In this document: in pieces, positions 1-8,001 of the stretch | Position numbering within the stretch: position 1 is the stretch's first letter | How the letters are laid out: the number at the start of each line of letters is the position of its first letter | NCBI GenBank assembly: GCA_964484675.1 | Contig: CAZAFC010000001.1 | Span: 62,001 to 126,000, forward strand | Reading direction: 5' to 3' | DNA: 64,000 nucleotides | Origin: CAZAFC01 sp964484675 | GTDB taxonomy: Bacteria > Patescibacteriota > Saccharimonadia > Saccharimonadales > UBA4665 | The notes under the pieces: generated by a model | Seen by the model: the letters and a program-made list of their open reading frames with translations, nothing else | What the model was told of the DNA's origin: nothing | The model's database searches: none | Position numbers and translations under genes: made by a program

Positions 1-97
1 ATATTATAACATGAAACAACATATATTCATAGTGCCCTGTTCTTATGCCTCGGGGTTCGGCCGCCTACATCTTCATCGCAAGCCAAAAACCGCCCAA

Positions 98-123
98 CAA
101 AAAACAACCCTTTGGAGGGTTGT
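98..123 (-). terminator. Rho-independent terminator, minus strand
   Basis: A 7-bp stem (ACAACCC at 104-110 with GGGTTGT at 117-123) is followed on the minus strand by a run of six T. It would end a minus-strand transcript coming from higher coordinates, perhaps from the promoter at 840-868. Confidence 0.65.
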
Positions 124-590
124 CGGCAGAAAACGGAATGAAAGATGAAAGTTAGATGCTGGACGAAGTGCTGGTGTGAGTGTAAAAGAAGGCTGCCTGC
201 TGGGGCAAAAGTGTCGACTTTTCAGCCAATCCTCTGCCCCAGCGGCGCGCTTTTGAGTTTTTGAGTTCAGCCGATTTAAGCGGGCCAGTGTGCGCAAACC
301 TATTGTTCGCGTCATTCCGTGCCAGCAAAATTGCGGGGCCGTTGCCATGGATGTGTGCCTGATCTCAAGACAGGCTGAGCATCCTTCCGCGTGTATCGAT
401 CGGCCATCTGAGCGAAACCGTCCCACGGTGAAGGCGCAGTGCGCGCATACTGCGTCCGACGCCGCGTAGACAGTTCGCTCGAAGTCAGGGTACTCAATAG
501 AACGGGAACGACATGGTGTCTCACTCCTCCTCTCACAGCCAGGCTGCCATCCACTTTTTGATGTGGCAGCGCAACCAAGGGAAGTACTAG
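124..590. other. Unassigned region, possibly a minus-strand transcript
   Basis: No convincing protein gene was found. The stretch lies between a minus-strand promoter (840-868) and a minus-strand terminator (98-123), so it may be transcribed on that strand. It contains a nested hairpin (stem 199-207 with 235-243, inner stem-loop 207-222). A Shine-Dalgarno-like GGAGGA near 525-533 on the minus strand precedes only a six-codon frame. A 70-codon minus frame starting with GTG at 524 is GC-rich but resembles nothing I know. I looked for RNase P, tmRNA and SRP RNA signatures and saw none. Confidence 0.4.
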
Positions 591-731
591 GTGAAACCGC
601 TGGTGAACCTCACTCGAGTCCTCACTCTCGTGGGAGTCGTCCTGACTGGGCGCCATGCAAATGCCGGGCCGTACGTTGGCCTCATTGGCGCGTGGTCACT
701 CGTGAAAAGGACGCCATTGTCCAGTTTATAG
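591..731 (+). CDS. Possible small membrane protein (46 aa)
   Basis: A short plus-strand frame opens with GTG about seven bases after AAGGGAAG (578-584) and ends at TAG 729-731, inside a strong hairpin (725-776). The predicted peptide has one hydrophobic segment rich in Leu and Val, then a basic tail, and most codons end in G or C. A second hairpin (543-549 with 564-570) sits in the presumed leader. This 5'-hairpin / gene / 3'-hairpin layout matches other orphan genes in the window. A minus-strand promoter at 840-868 would make antisense RNA here, so the call is tentative. Confidence 0.4.
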   Translation: MKPLVNLTRVLTLVGVVLTGRHANAGPYVGLIGAWSLVKRTPLSSL

Positions 732-776
732 TGACTGTTTGCCTGCCATTGAGGGTAAGCAAGCAGTCACTATAAA
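725..776. repeat. Long inverted repeat (hairpin)
   Basis: Thirteen perfectly paired bases (725-737 with 764-776) extend inward to about 23 bp with three mismatches. No T-run follows on either strand. It overlaps the stop codon of the small frame at 591-731 and could end or protect its mRNA. Confidence 0.7.
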
Positions 777-839
777 CGCATCTAACTTTCAAAGGGCTAC
801 GGAGGTCGCAGCAGTGCTCCGCCTCAAGTAGATTCGCAG

Positions 840-868
840 ATAATACTACATTTATGGTATGTCGTCAA
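840..868 (-). promoter_or_regulatory. Sigma70-type promoter, minus strand
   Basis: TTGACG (868-863) and TATTAT (845-840) are separated by 17 bases on the minus strand, an excellent vegetative promoter match. It points toward 830-124, where no clear gene was found. Confidence 0.55.
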
Positions 869-1079
869 TAGTTTATTGGGCGGAATTGGGCGGAGAGACC
901 TGGCAATAAGTAACTGCGGCAAGCTTTTGTGAGGCCCATGTTGCGAATACAAATATTGACGGGCCAAGCGGGTGCGACGACTACAAATTTTAGTGCTCCA
1001 GCAATAGCCAATTATTGGATGTATCGAAAAATAACGAAAGAAATGAGAGAAGCAGACAGAAACAGGGGGAACGGCAGAG

Positions 1080-1134
1080 CTGGCCGGCAGGTTGCTGACA
1101 CGTCCAAAAAGAACGTGCCACACCTGCCGGCCAG
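1080..1134. terminator. 3' hairpin of the lipoprotein gene
   Basis: A 13-bp perfect stem (1080-1092 with 1122-1134) begins 16 bases after the stop of the minus-strand lipoprotein gene. There is no clear T-run directly after it. Confidence 0.6.
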
Positions 1135-1150
1135 CCATCAGCCGAAGGCT

Positions 1151-1720
1151 CTACTGCACCGTTGGCTCGATGATCTTACAGTGCTGCAGCTCAGCGACGG
1201 AGATCGTAAAGACATCCGTCTGGCCAGCTGCTGCCGCTTGCAGGGCCTGCTCGCACGCAGTGCTCTTGTAGTTCAGCTCGTACACGTACGCGAAGTGGGT
1301 ACCGTACGGGACCGTTACTTCCAAGTCTGACGCCTGGACCTTCGCACTCGGCGTCGGGGTACTCGACAGAGTCGAGACCACGCTGCTGTAGCGATAGGCT
1401 GAGTGATCCGCGTTGGCCGTCATGACCCACAGGTTGCTGGTGTACACGCAGAGCGTGATCGAAATGTCCACGCGGTCGCTCGACTTGTGTGTCTTGACGA
1501 TATTCGCCGAGCTCGGCCCGCATATCCCTCCCAACGCCGAGCCGGCAGAAGCCTTGCTGGAACTTGCCGTGCCGGACGTGCCCTGTTTCGGAGCAGAAGA
1601 GTTTGGGCCGGCGTTGACCGTGATCTCCGCGTGGTCGGGAAGCCCCGAACTACCACAAGCGCTCAGCGCCAGGATGCCGATGGTCGCCGCCAGACAAGCA
1701 AACCGCTTCCGATACTGCAT
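1151..1720 (-). CDS. Putative lipoprotein (189 aa)
   Basis: The N-terminus is a lipoprotein signal: basic start, hydrophobic core and a lipobox ending LSAC near residue 22, so the mature protein should be tethered to the outer face of the membrane. A Ser/Gly/Ala-rich linker follows. The rest has three cysteines and looks like a small beta-rich extracytoplasmic domain that I do not recognise. The gene stands alone between a 5' leader hairpin (1785-1834) and a 3' hairpin (1080-1134), the orphan-cassette layout seen elsewhere here. No function can be assigned. Confidence 0.75.
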   Translation of the reverse strand: MQYRKRFACLAATIGILALSACGSSGLPDHAEITVNAGPNSSAPKQGTSGTASSSKASAGSALGGICGPSSANIVKTHKSSDRVDISITLCVYTSNLWVMTANADHSAYRYSSVVSTLSSTPTPSAKVQASDLEVTVPYGTHFAYVYELNYKSTACEQALQAAAAGQTDVFTISVAELQHCKIIEPTVQ

Positions 1721-1784
1721 TATTGCTGCCGTACCTTTCTGTTGTGGTACTTGCGCTGCTGGCCGGAGCCAGCCCGTTCCCCAT

Positions 1785-1834
1785 TCGAGGTTGGGTGCTC
1801 ATTGCAGCGATCTGCAACGCGCATCCAACCTCGA
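1785..1834. promoter_or_regulatory. Two-storey hairpin in the 5' leader of the lipoprotein gene
   Basis: The outer stem pairs 1785-1798 with 1821-1834 (14 bp, one G-T). Inside, TTGCAG (1802-1807) pairs with CTGCAA (1812-1817). It lies about 65 bases upstream of the minus-strand start at 1720. It may stabilise the mRNA or regulate it. Confidence 0.6.
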
Positions 1835-1988
1835 GGGTTTCATAGCCTACTTCTCTCGTAAAGTGCCCGAATGCCTGGCAAGCCAGTCGCATTTGAACCT
1901 ATTTATTTTATACTAAAATGTGACTTTTGCAACTAGCGCACCGGCATATCGAGAGGTCCAAGCTCCAGTTCCGGCCAAATTATCGCTA

Positions 1989-2017
1989 TTGATATCTCGG
2001 CCAGTTTATTGTATGAT
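1989..2017 (+). promoter_or_regulatory. Sigma70-type promoter for gene 2131-2562
   Basis: TTGATA (1989-1994), a 17-base spacer, TATGAT (2012-2017). The leader of about 105 bases carries a small hairpin (TGGG 2092-2095 with CCCA 2101-2104) before the Shine-Dalgarno. Confidence 0.6.
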
Positions 2018-2130
2018 CTGTCTACTTCTTGAGCAACACCGCTCACGGAATGCCGCCGTTTATCGTGCGGCAAAGAAGTTGCTTGGCTTCATGGGAGACT
2101 CCCAATGAAGCGGTTTGAAAGGATGGTTCC

Positions 2131-2562
2131 ATGACTAGCGTGGTCGAACGCAGCGCCGTCCCGTCCAAGGCGACTCGCCCGGGGAGCGCGGCCGATGCCA
2201 GCCCACAGCCTGTGCGGCTCACCGATGACGAGTACCGCACGTTGCTGCTGGTCAACATCGGTGAGCTGACCTACGACGCGTCGAACGCCCGTTCGACGAT
2301 CTCCGGGGGTGCCTACCACACGCTCATCAGCAGCGTGCCCAACAACACCTTCAACGGCATCTGCGTCACCGACAACGTGGAGATCAGCGGCCGTCGCAAC
2401 CGCGGAGTGATCTACGTCCTGCCCAGCACCGAAGTGATCGTCTCGGACGATGCCGAGGTGGACGCCTCCGAGAGCAACCTCCGGCGCGTGACGATCGTGC
2501 GGATCACGCCCGAGGAAATGGCCATCAGGCTGCGGCTCGTCCCGTGGTCGCTCGTCGCCTGA
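2131..2562 (+). CDS. Hypothetical protein (143 aa)
   Basis: Start chosen from GAAAGGA ten bases upstream. There is no signal peptide or membrane segment, so it is probably cytoplasmic. After a disordered 25-residue N-terminus the protein is an alpha/beta mix with a central Asp/Glu-rich part. I do not recognise the family. Codons end strongly in G or C, unlike neighbouring housekeeping genes. It is monocistronic, with its own promoter (1989-2017) and a 3' hairpin (2578-2627), in plus orientation among minus-strand genes. Possibly acquired or lineage-specific. Confidence 0.7.
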   Translation: MTSVVERSAVPSKATRPGSAADASPQPVRLTDDEYRTLLLVNIGELTYDASNARSTISGGAYHTLISSVPNNTFNGICVTDNVEISGRRNRGVIYVLPSTEVIVSDDAEVDASESNLRRVTIVRITPEEMAIRLRLVPWSLVA

Positions 2563-2577
2563 GCCAAGCAATTCTTC

Positions 2578-2627
2578 GCAGATGGGCGAACCGCAACACG
2601 CGTTTACCGCGCCGTTCGCCCATCTGC
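2578..2627 (+). terminator. 3' hairpin after gene 2131-2562
   Basis: A perfect 14-bp stem (2578-2591 with 2614-2627) starts 15 bases after the stop. No T-run follows, so it may act as a 3'-end stabiliser rather than a classical terminator. Confidence 0.6.
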
Positions 2628-2707
2628 AAGCTCCACCAAAACGCAGAAGATTTCCGCGCTTTGGCAGAGCTTCGTCCATGACAAGCATAAGCATATATAA
2701 AATCTAT

Positions 2708-2735
2708 TTGCCTAAAGCGCTATTTTGTGTAGAAT
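2708..2735 (+). promoter_or_regulatory. Promoter for the small gene at 2773
   Basis: TTGCCT (2708-2713), a 16-base spacer, TAGAAT (2730-2735). The start codon lies 37 bases further on, after GAGGTG. Confidence 0.5.
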
Positions 2736-2772
2736 AGATTCAAAGATACAAAACCATGTAAGAGGTGTGGCT

Positions 2773-2964
2773 ATGTCCGAATTTATTGTGCTCGGCCTGA
2801 TTCCAGGGACGCATGTGGCGATTAGCTTTGCGATATGGCTGGTGGTGATAAGTGCGCTCGGCACGCTATTTGCGGTGCGCGTTGTGGCGCAATCGCGAGC
2901 GCTGCGCGGCTGGCTGGTGAGCGCACAGATCGCGCTGCTCACGCGTCGTCGTCTGTTGGTATGA
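2773..2964 (+). CDS. Small single-pass membrane protein (63 aa)
   Basis: The start at 2773 is supported by AGAGGTG eight bases upstream; an upstream in-frame ATG at 2725 has no ribosome-binding site. Residues about 4-37 form one long hydrophobic segment, followed by a basic C-terminus with several Arg. The last 26 bases overlap the 3' end of exonuclease I on the opposite strand. Function unknown. Confidence 0.55.
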   Translation: MSEFIVLGLIPGTHVAISFAIWLVVISALGTLFAVRVVAQSRALRGWLVSAQIALLTRRRLLV

Positions 2965-4384
2965 TGCTCTCGGCGTAGAGCTTGAGCTCCTCGAGCAAGT
3001 ACTCTTGGTGGCTGGTGAGGTCGCCCTTGGCGGCGATGTCTTGCAAGCGGGCGAGATATTTGCCCATGCGGCTGTTTTTGCCGCCAGCCAGCAGCCGGTT
3101 TTTGCGAAATGCATCCCAGGTGGCACGCTCTTCACTGGTCAGCTGCTTGGGGTAATTGCGCGCTTTGTAGAGCGGCAACAACGTGCTCAAGCGGTCGTCG
3201 TGAAATTTCAGCCCCAGCTCGCCCAGCTCCGCCGGATCGGCCGCCCGCACCACGCGCTGGCTTTGCCGGTCTTGCTCGTCAAAAAAGCCGTCGTACATCC
3301 GACCGTCAACATCTTGCTCATTTTGCAAAAACGACGTCTGGCGCGCATGTTCCATGAGCTCGCTCGCCTTGCGCAAGCGCGCTGCAAAATCGCCCATTGC
3401 CTTGAGCGCCGCCAAGTTTCGCTTGACCATCTCCAGGTCGAGCTTGAGCCGCGCGTAGTCAGGCTCCTTCAGCACACCGAGCGGCGCAACCGCCGGACAG
3501 TGGTTGTACTGCAACACCTTGACTGGCAAGCGCAAGCCCGGCTCGTCCGGCTTTTTGAAGCGCCAAGCCTCAGCCAGCTGCTCGGGGGTGAGATCCTTGA
3601 ACGGCGCCGGATCCGCGCGCAGATCATACACCAGCGCGCGGCCCATCTTGGCGTCAAAACTCAGTGCCTGCGCCACGGTTGTTTTCTCAAATTCGCTTGG
3701 GTAGCGCCCGCTCGTGTACACAAATGGCTGCCCGCCTTCCGCCAGTTCAGCCACCGCCCGTTTGCCGCGCATTTTGAACAGATACTCGAACAGCTGCTCG
3801 TGCTTGTTGCGAATCAGCCGCGCCACTTCGATAGTGGCGTACACGTCGCTCAAAGCGTCGTGCGCGTGCTCGTGCTCGAGATTATTCAACGCCGTGAGCA
3901 GCTCCAGACGATTCGTCGGATTGCCGCGCACGTCGAACGGCCACTCGATGCCCTCTGGCCGCAGCGCGCGCGTCATGCGCACCACGTCGAGCAAATCCCA
4001 ACGCGAGCGATCGTCCTGCCATTGCCACTCATACGGATCGTAAAAATTGCGGTAGTGCAGCGCGCGCATAAATTCATCATCAAACCGCACGGTGTTGTAG
4101 CCCACAAACACCGTGCCCGGCGTCGCGATCTGCTCGGTAAAATGCTTGAGAAACGCCGCCTCAGTAAAGCCGTCCTGCAACGTGGCTTGCGGCGTGATGC
4201 CTGTGATGAGCACCGCGTCGGGGTCCGGCAAAATATCGGGCGTGAGCGCGATCAGGTGATTTTCCGGCTCACCAATCGGCTTGAGGTTGAGATCAGTGCG
4301 AAGCCCCGCGAACTGCATGATCCGTGCCTCGCGCGCTTGCAAACCGCTCGTTTCCAGGTCATAAAAGAAAAAGCTAGCTGCCAT
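2939..4384 (-). CDS. sbcB: Exodeoxyribonuclease I
   Basis: ExoI digests single-stranded DNA 3' to 5' and acts in recombination and mismatch repair. At 481 aa it has the usual family length (E. coli about 475). The DEDDh exonuclease signature is visible: FYDLETSG near residues 7-14 (metal-binding Asp and Glu), NTVRFDDEF near 97-105, and HDALSDV near 177-183. The C-terminal half is the ExoI SH3-like and helical region. Start chosen at 4384: the -10 box TACACT (4398-4393) lies eight bases upstream, implying a leaderless mRNA; an ATG two codons earlier is possible. It is monocistronic and converges with the small membrane gene at 2773. Confidence 0.93.
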   Translation of the reverse strand: MAASFFFYDLETSGLQAREARIMQFAGLRTDLNLKPIGEPENHLIALTPDILPDPDAVLITGITPQATLQDGFTEAAFLKHFTEQIATPGTVFVGYNTVRFDDEFMRALHYRNFYDPYEWQWQDDRSRWDLLDVVRMTRALRPEGIEWPFDVRGNPTNRLELLTALNNLEHEHAHDALSDVYATIEVARLIRNKHEQLFEYLFKMRGKRAVAELAEGGQPFVYTSGRYPSEFEKTTVAQALSFDAKMGRALVYDLRADPAPFKDLTPEQLAEAWRFKKPDEPGLRLPVKVLQYNHCPAVAPLGVLKEPDYARLKLDLEMVKRNLAALKAMGDFAARLRKASELMEHARQTSFLQNEQDVDGRMYDGFFDEQDRQSQRVVRAADPAELGELGLKFHDDRLSTLLPLYKARNYPKQLTSEERATWDAFRKNRLLAGGKNSRMGKYLARLQDIAAKGDLTSHQEYLLEELKLYAESIIPTDDDA

Positions 4385-4390
4385 GTCCAT

Positions 4391-4780
4391 TCAGTGTAGC
4401 ATTTTGCCGCGAGAAAAGCTTGCCTAGCAATGCGATTTGAACAGAGCGCAAACCGTAATCAGCAAACTCAAGTGACTATTCCGCAAACATTACAAAGGCT
4501 GAAGCGTTCATTGGTTCTAGATGTAGATGTACAGGCACCGATCCGACGATCGCCCTCTTGCAAGACAGCGAAGCTCGTGTTGTTGCTTGTTTTGAGAAGT
4601 CGGCCATTCTTGTGATAGTATTGAATTATACCGATAAGATGTTAGAATATATATTGTAATCGCATACGTTGATAGCCCGGTCTTGTATCGGCGAACTGGC
4701 TGCTGACAAACATTGTCGTTGGCCAGTTCTCCAATACTGCATGGAGGCACCCATTCCCGATACGGAAGGTAGACATACGC
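4391..4780. other. Intergenic region with the leader of gene 4781
   Basis: No gene found. It holds the plus-strand promoter at 4621-4648 and a hairpin (GAACTGGC 4693-4700 with GCCAGTTC 4722-4729) in the untranslated leader. The first part, about 4400-4620, shows nothing clear. Confidence 0.5.
4621..4648 (+). promoter_or_regulatory. Promoter for gene 4781-5191
   Basis: TTGAAT (4621-4626), a 16-base spacer, TAGAAT (4643-4648), in an AT-rich stretch. The long leader that follows carries a hairpin at 4693-4729. Confidence 0.5.
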
Positions 4781-5191
4781 ATGGCTGTCATTCTCGTCCC
4801 CGATTGGGATAGGATCAACGAACCGCTGCACCAAGTCAAGCGTTCGGATCTTTACCACCTCAGGGGCATCATCCTCCAGTTTATGGAACGCCACGACTGC
4901 AACGTCATGAGATTCGACGAGGCAGGTCAGGGCCCGACTGTGGTGCCAGATGACCTCGATGACCTGCCGCTTCAGGCTCTCCACATACACCGCCTGGCCA
5001 CGCGCCTGAACGAAACTGTCCTGACCGGCGCGTACCAGGAAGACTGGGTCACGGCGGAGGTCAAAAGGGTTGGAAGATCAGGCCAGCACGGCTGGATCGA
5101 CGTGATCGGCACCAACGGCACGACGCTCCAGGAACTCAACGCTTGGTACGATGCCCTCCTCGCCGGCGACAAGGCAAGCTGCAGGCGCTAG
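4781..5191 (+). CDS. Hypothetical protein (136 aa)
   Basis: Start set by GGAAGGT ten bases upstream. A soluble protein with no signal or membrane segment, acidic in the middle and with a basic tail. No known family recognised. Codons are GC-rich and the gene stands alone on the plus strand between minus-strand housekeeping genes, with its own promoter, leader hairpin and strong terminator. It belongs by layout to the orphan-cassette set of this window. Confidence 0.7.
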   Translation: MAVILVPDWDRINEPLHQVKRSDLYHLRGIILQFMERHDCNVMRFDEAGQGPTVVPDDLDDLPLQALHIHRLATRLNETVLTGAYQEDWVTAEVKRVGRSGQHGWIDVIGTNGTTLQELNAWYDALLAGDKASCRR

Positions 5192-5232
5192 CACCCGCAC
5201 CAAGCACCATCCAGCAGTAGTCGGAGTACAGA

Positions 5233-5297
5233 TGCCCGGACAGGCGAGATTCGGAGCGCACGCGCGTTCATCTCGTCTGTCCGGCACTTTTATTTTT
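5233..5297 (+). terminator. Strong rho-independent terminator
   Basis: A stem of about 17 bp (5233-5250 with 5270-5287, few mismatches) is followed by a T-rich tail. It ends transcription of 4781-5191. Confidence 0.85.
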
Positions 5298-5310
5298 ACG
5301 GCTTTTATAC

Positions 5311-6588
5311 CTAATAGGTGAACTCGCCCTTGTCGGCGATGATCACGCGGTCGTCGGGCTGCACGCCTTTGCGCACCAGCACGTGCATGATGCCCATCTT
5401 TTTCATAATGTCGCGCAAGCGGCGGATGCCTTCTTCGCTATCGAAGTCGGTGCGCGCCGCAAATCGCTCGATCTTCGAGCCGGTGACGAGGTACGTTTTG
5501 TCGTCCTGCCGCTCAACTTGCCAAGCCAGATCGCGTGAATCCAGCGAAATGACGGGCAAACTGGCAGCGGCTTCGGCAATTTCCTCGGCACGCCGCTCGC
5601 GCTCTTGGTCGACGAGCAGCCGGCATGCGCGCAGCAGCTCGGCAACCCCCTCGTGTGTGTGCGCCGAAAGCGCCAGCACCGGTGTGCCTTTGGGCGCGGC
5701 TTTTTTGAGTGCAGCCAGCTGGGCTTTGATGATGTCGGCGTCGAGGCCTTCGATTTTGGTGAGCGCCACGATTTGCGGCTTGTCCGTCAGATCAAGCTTG
5801 TAGGCCTTGAGCTCCGACTGGATCACCCGATACGCCGCCGCAACATCTTCTTGATACCCGTCGACAAGATGTAGCAACACCGCTGTGCGCTCCACGTGGC
5901 GCAGGAATTCGTCGCCCAGGCCCTTGCCCTCGGCCGCGCCTTCGATAAGGCCCGGAATGTCAGCCACGAGCAAGCTCGTGTCGTCGATGGGCGCCATGCC
6001 GAGGTTCGGCTTGAGCGTCGTGAACGGATAATTGGCGATCTCCGGCTCGGCGTTGCTGATGACGCTCAGTAACGTGCTTTTGCCGGCGTTCGGCTGGCCC
6101 ACGAGGCCGATGTCGGCGATCATTTTGAGCTCGAGAATGCCTTCGAGCAGCTCGCCCAGCTCGCCTTTTTCGGCCACCCGCGGTGCTTGGCGGCGCGACG
6201 ATACAAAGTGCGCGTTGCCAAAGCCGCCTTTGCCGCCCTTAGCCACAACCGCTTCTTGGCCGTCCTCGGTCAGATCGGCGAGCAATTCGCCGTCCAGCGA
6301 CATCACGGCCGTGCCCACCGGTACCGCCACACGCAAGTCCGCGCCGTTGCGGCCGTGCATTTTGCGCTTGCCGCCATTGCCGCCAGGCTCGGCTTTCAGC
6401 TCTTTTTGATAGCGAAAACTGGCCAGTGTGTTTTGATTGCGACTGGCTACGAAGATGACACTGCCGCCATTGCCGCCGTCACCGCCATCAGGGCCGCCGC
6501 GGTCAATGAATTTCTCATGCCGAAAACTAACTGCGCCGTTGCCGCCGTCACCTGCCTTCACCACAACCGAAGCTGTATCAATAAACAT
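5311..6588 (-). CDS. obgE: Obg family GTPase
   Basis: Obg/CgtA is an essential GTPase that binds the large ribosomal subunit and links ribosome assembly to growth control. The 425 aa match the family. Residues 1-158 are the Gly-rich Obg fold. The G domain has the P-loop GQPNAGKST at 164-172, a G3 DIPGLIEGA and a TKIE G4-like motif. The C-terminal 70 residues look like an OCT domain. The gene appears monocistronic; TATGCT lies eight bases before the ATG, so the mRNA is probably leaderless or nearly so. Confidence 0.96.
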   Translation of the reverse strand: MFIDTASVVVKAGDGGNGAVSFRHEKFIDRGGPDGGDGGNGGSVIFVASRNQNTLASFRYQKELKAEPGGNGGKRKMHGRNGADLRVAVPVGTAVMSLDGELLADLTEDGQEAVVAKGGKGGFGNAHFVSSRRQAPRVAEKGELGELLEGILELKMIADIGLVGQPNAGKSTLLSVISNAEPEIANYPFTTLKPNLGMAPIDDTSLLVADIPGLIEGAAEGKGLGDEFLRHVERTAVLLHLVDGYQEDVAAAYRVIQSELKAYKLDLTDKPQIVALTKIEGLDADIIKAQLAALKKAAPKGTPVLALSAHTHEGVAELLRACRLLVDQERERRAEEIAEAAASLPVISLDSRDLAWQVERQDDKTYLVTGSKIERFAARTDFDSEEGIRRLRDIMKKMGIMHVLVRKGVQPDDRVIIADKGEFTY

Positions 6589-6622
6589 ATCGCTCTAGCA
6601 TACCTGATTACCTGTGGATAAC

Positions 6623-7792
6623 CTAATAAATATAGGTGAATCCCCCCTGGACGGGCAGCGTACGGCTGTCGACGACATTCCAGCCTTCGTGGTTCATTTC
6701 GGATATTGTGATCGTGCCGTCGCCGTTCACCGACGTTACGTAGCCGACGTGCCCAGCGCCAGCCGTGCTGGTGACAACTGCGGCACCCACTTGCGGTGTT
6801 GAGCCGACCGACAAGCCATATGATCGTGCCAAATATGCCCACGACGAAGCATTGCCCAAGTTGCTCGGCAGCGCATCGCCAGCCTGCGCTCGGCGCATTG
6901 CCACCCACCACGTGCAGTAGCCACAGTCGTAGCCATAGCCAGGGTAAAGGTGGCCGCCGTAATAGCATGAGCCGCCAGCGCCGTACGCTGCACTGCCGCC
7001 GTAAACAATGCCCGAGGTGATGCTTGCAGCGGCGGCGATCACTTGGCCGTCGGGGATGAGCACGAGCTCGCCGGGGTAAATGCCGCTAATCTCGGCGTCG
7101 TTGTAGGCTACGATTTTGGCCTGATCAGCGTGGAATTGCTGCGCGAGACTGGCCACGGTGTCGCCGGATTTCACAGTGTACGCGACGCCATTGACAGGCG
7201 GAATCGTCAAATGTGCGCCGGCTGCCAGCGCCGTGCCGGTGATGCCGTTCGACCATTGGATACTGCTCGGGCTCAGGCCAAACTTACTGGCAACCGAATT
7301 TACGTCGTCGCCCGGCTGCACAATGTACGCCCTGATGTCATGGCGGCTTTTGAGTGCGGTGGCTACGATTTGCGGCTTAGAAACAACCGCGCTATTTACA
7401 GAGGTAATTGCTGCCTCAGCCGTTGCCGTATCGGCTTGGTTGGTTACGGCAGTCGTCTCTGGCATCGCGGTCATCTGCGCCACGTTGACCGCGATATCCG
7501 AAGATGAAAGCTGATCGACTGGATTGGTGGCGCTGTTATTGTCACCGTTGAGCGTCGCAACGGCTGCCGCGCCGGACGGGTGCTGGGATGCGGCGCGCGT
7601 ACTTTGCACCACGAAGCCTACTATGCCAAGAAAAAAGAGCAGATTCAGCGACAAAAGCGCATAGCGAAAATATTTCCGCTGCACACGTTTGTATGTCAGT
7701 TTGCGGTGAATGCGCGCGAACCAGCCAGGCACCCTAGGTGCAACATCGGGCTGGGCAGCGATTGACTGCGAAGTGGGGTGACTAATATGCAT
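6623..7792 (-). CDS. LysM and CHAP domain peptidoglycan hydrolase (389 aa)
   Basis: Probably a cell-wall amidase or endopeptidase. A cytoplasmic tail is followed by one membrane anchor (about residues 45-65 of this start), a Ser/Thr/Ala-rich linker, two LysM repeats that should bind glycan, and a C-terminal CHAP domain with catalytic-type Cys in GYCTWWVA and His in AGHVGYV. Start: an upstream in-frame TTG at 7840 lies before the likely promoter (TATACT, 7817-7812), so the ATG at 7792 with AGGAG just before it is preferred, though spacing is tight. Likely roles are wall remodelling and division. Confidence 0.88.
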   Translation of the reverse strand: MHISHPTSQSIAAQPDVAPRVPGWFARIHRKLTYKRVQRKYFRYALLSLNLLFFLGIVGFVVQSTRAASQHPSGAAAVATLNGDNNSATNPVDQLSSSDIAVNVAQMTAMPETTAVTNQADTATAEAAITSVNSAVVSKPQIVATALKSRHDIRAYIVQPGDDVNSVASKFGLSPSSIQWSNGITGTALAAGAHLTIPPVNGVAYTVKSGDTVASLAQQFHADQAKIVAYNDAEISGIYPGELVLIPDGQVIAAAASITSGIVYGGSAAYGAGGSCYYGGHLYPGYGYDCGYCTWWVAMRRAQAGDALPSNLGNASSWAYLARSYGLSVGSTPQVGAAVVTSTAGAGHVGYVTSVNGDGTITISEMNHEGWNVVDSRTLPVQGGFTYIY

Positions 7793-8001
7793 GCTCCTGC
7801 TGTCATGGCTCAGTATAGCAAGCAAAGGCGTTATTTTCAAGCGCTTATGTGAAGATCACCTCTGTTAGAGTTTTGAGCGATTTGGCGTCAAGGCCAAGCA
7901 CGCCAGCCCACAATGGAGGCTTATCTTCTCGAATAAACTCAGCCCGACACGGAGCATTCATTCATTTTGCGATCAGCAGTTGGCTTGGGCAGCCCGGAGC
8001 G
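7793..8001. other. Intergenic, promoter of the LysM/CHAP gene
   Basis: It holds a minus-strand -10 box TATACT (7817-7812) upstream of 7792. Nothing else is clear. Confidence 0.4.

Noticed and set aside
73..426. Minus-strand open frame of 117 codons at the left edge
   Set aside because: It runs through the terminator hairpin at 98-123 and has no ribosome-binding site or recognisable composition.
1..860. RNase P RNA, tmRNA or SRP RNA
   Set aside because: None of their invariant core sequences was found on either strand.
3005..4399. Long plus-strand open frame antisense to sbcB
   Set aside because: Low-quality Arg/His/Leu-rich translation, a mirror of the conserved exonuclease frame.
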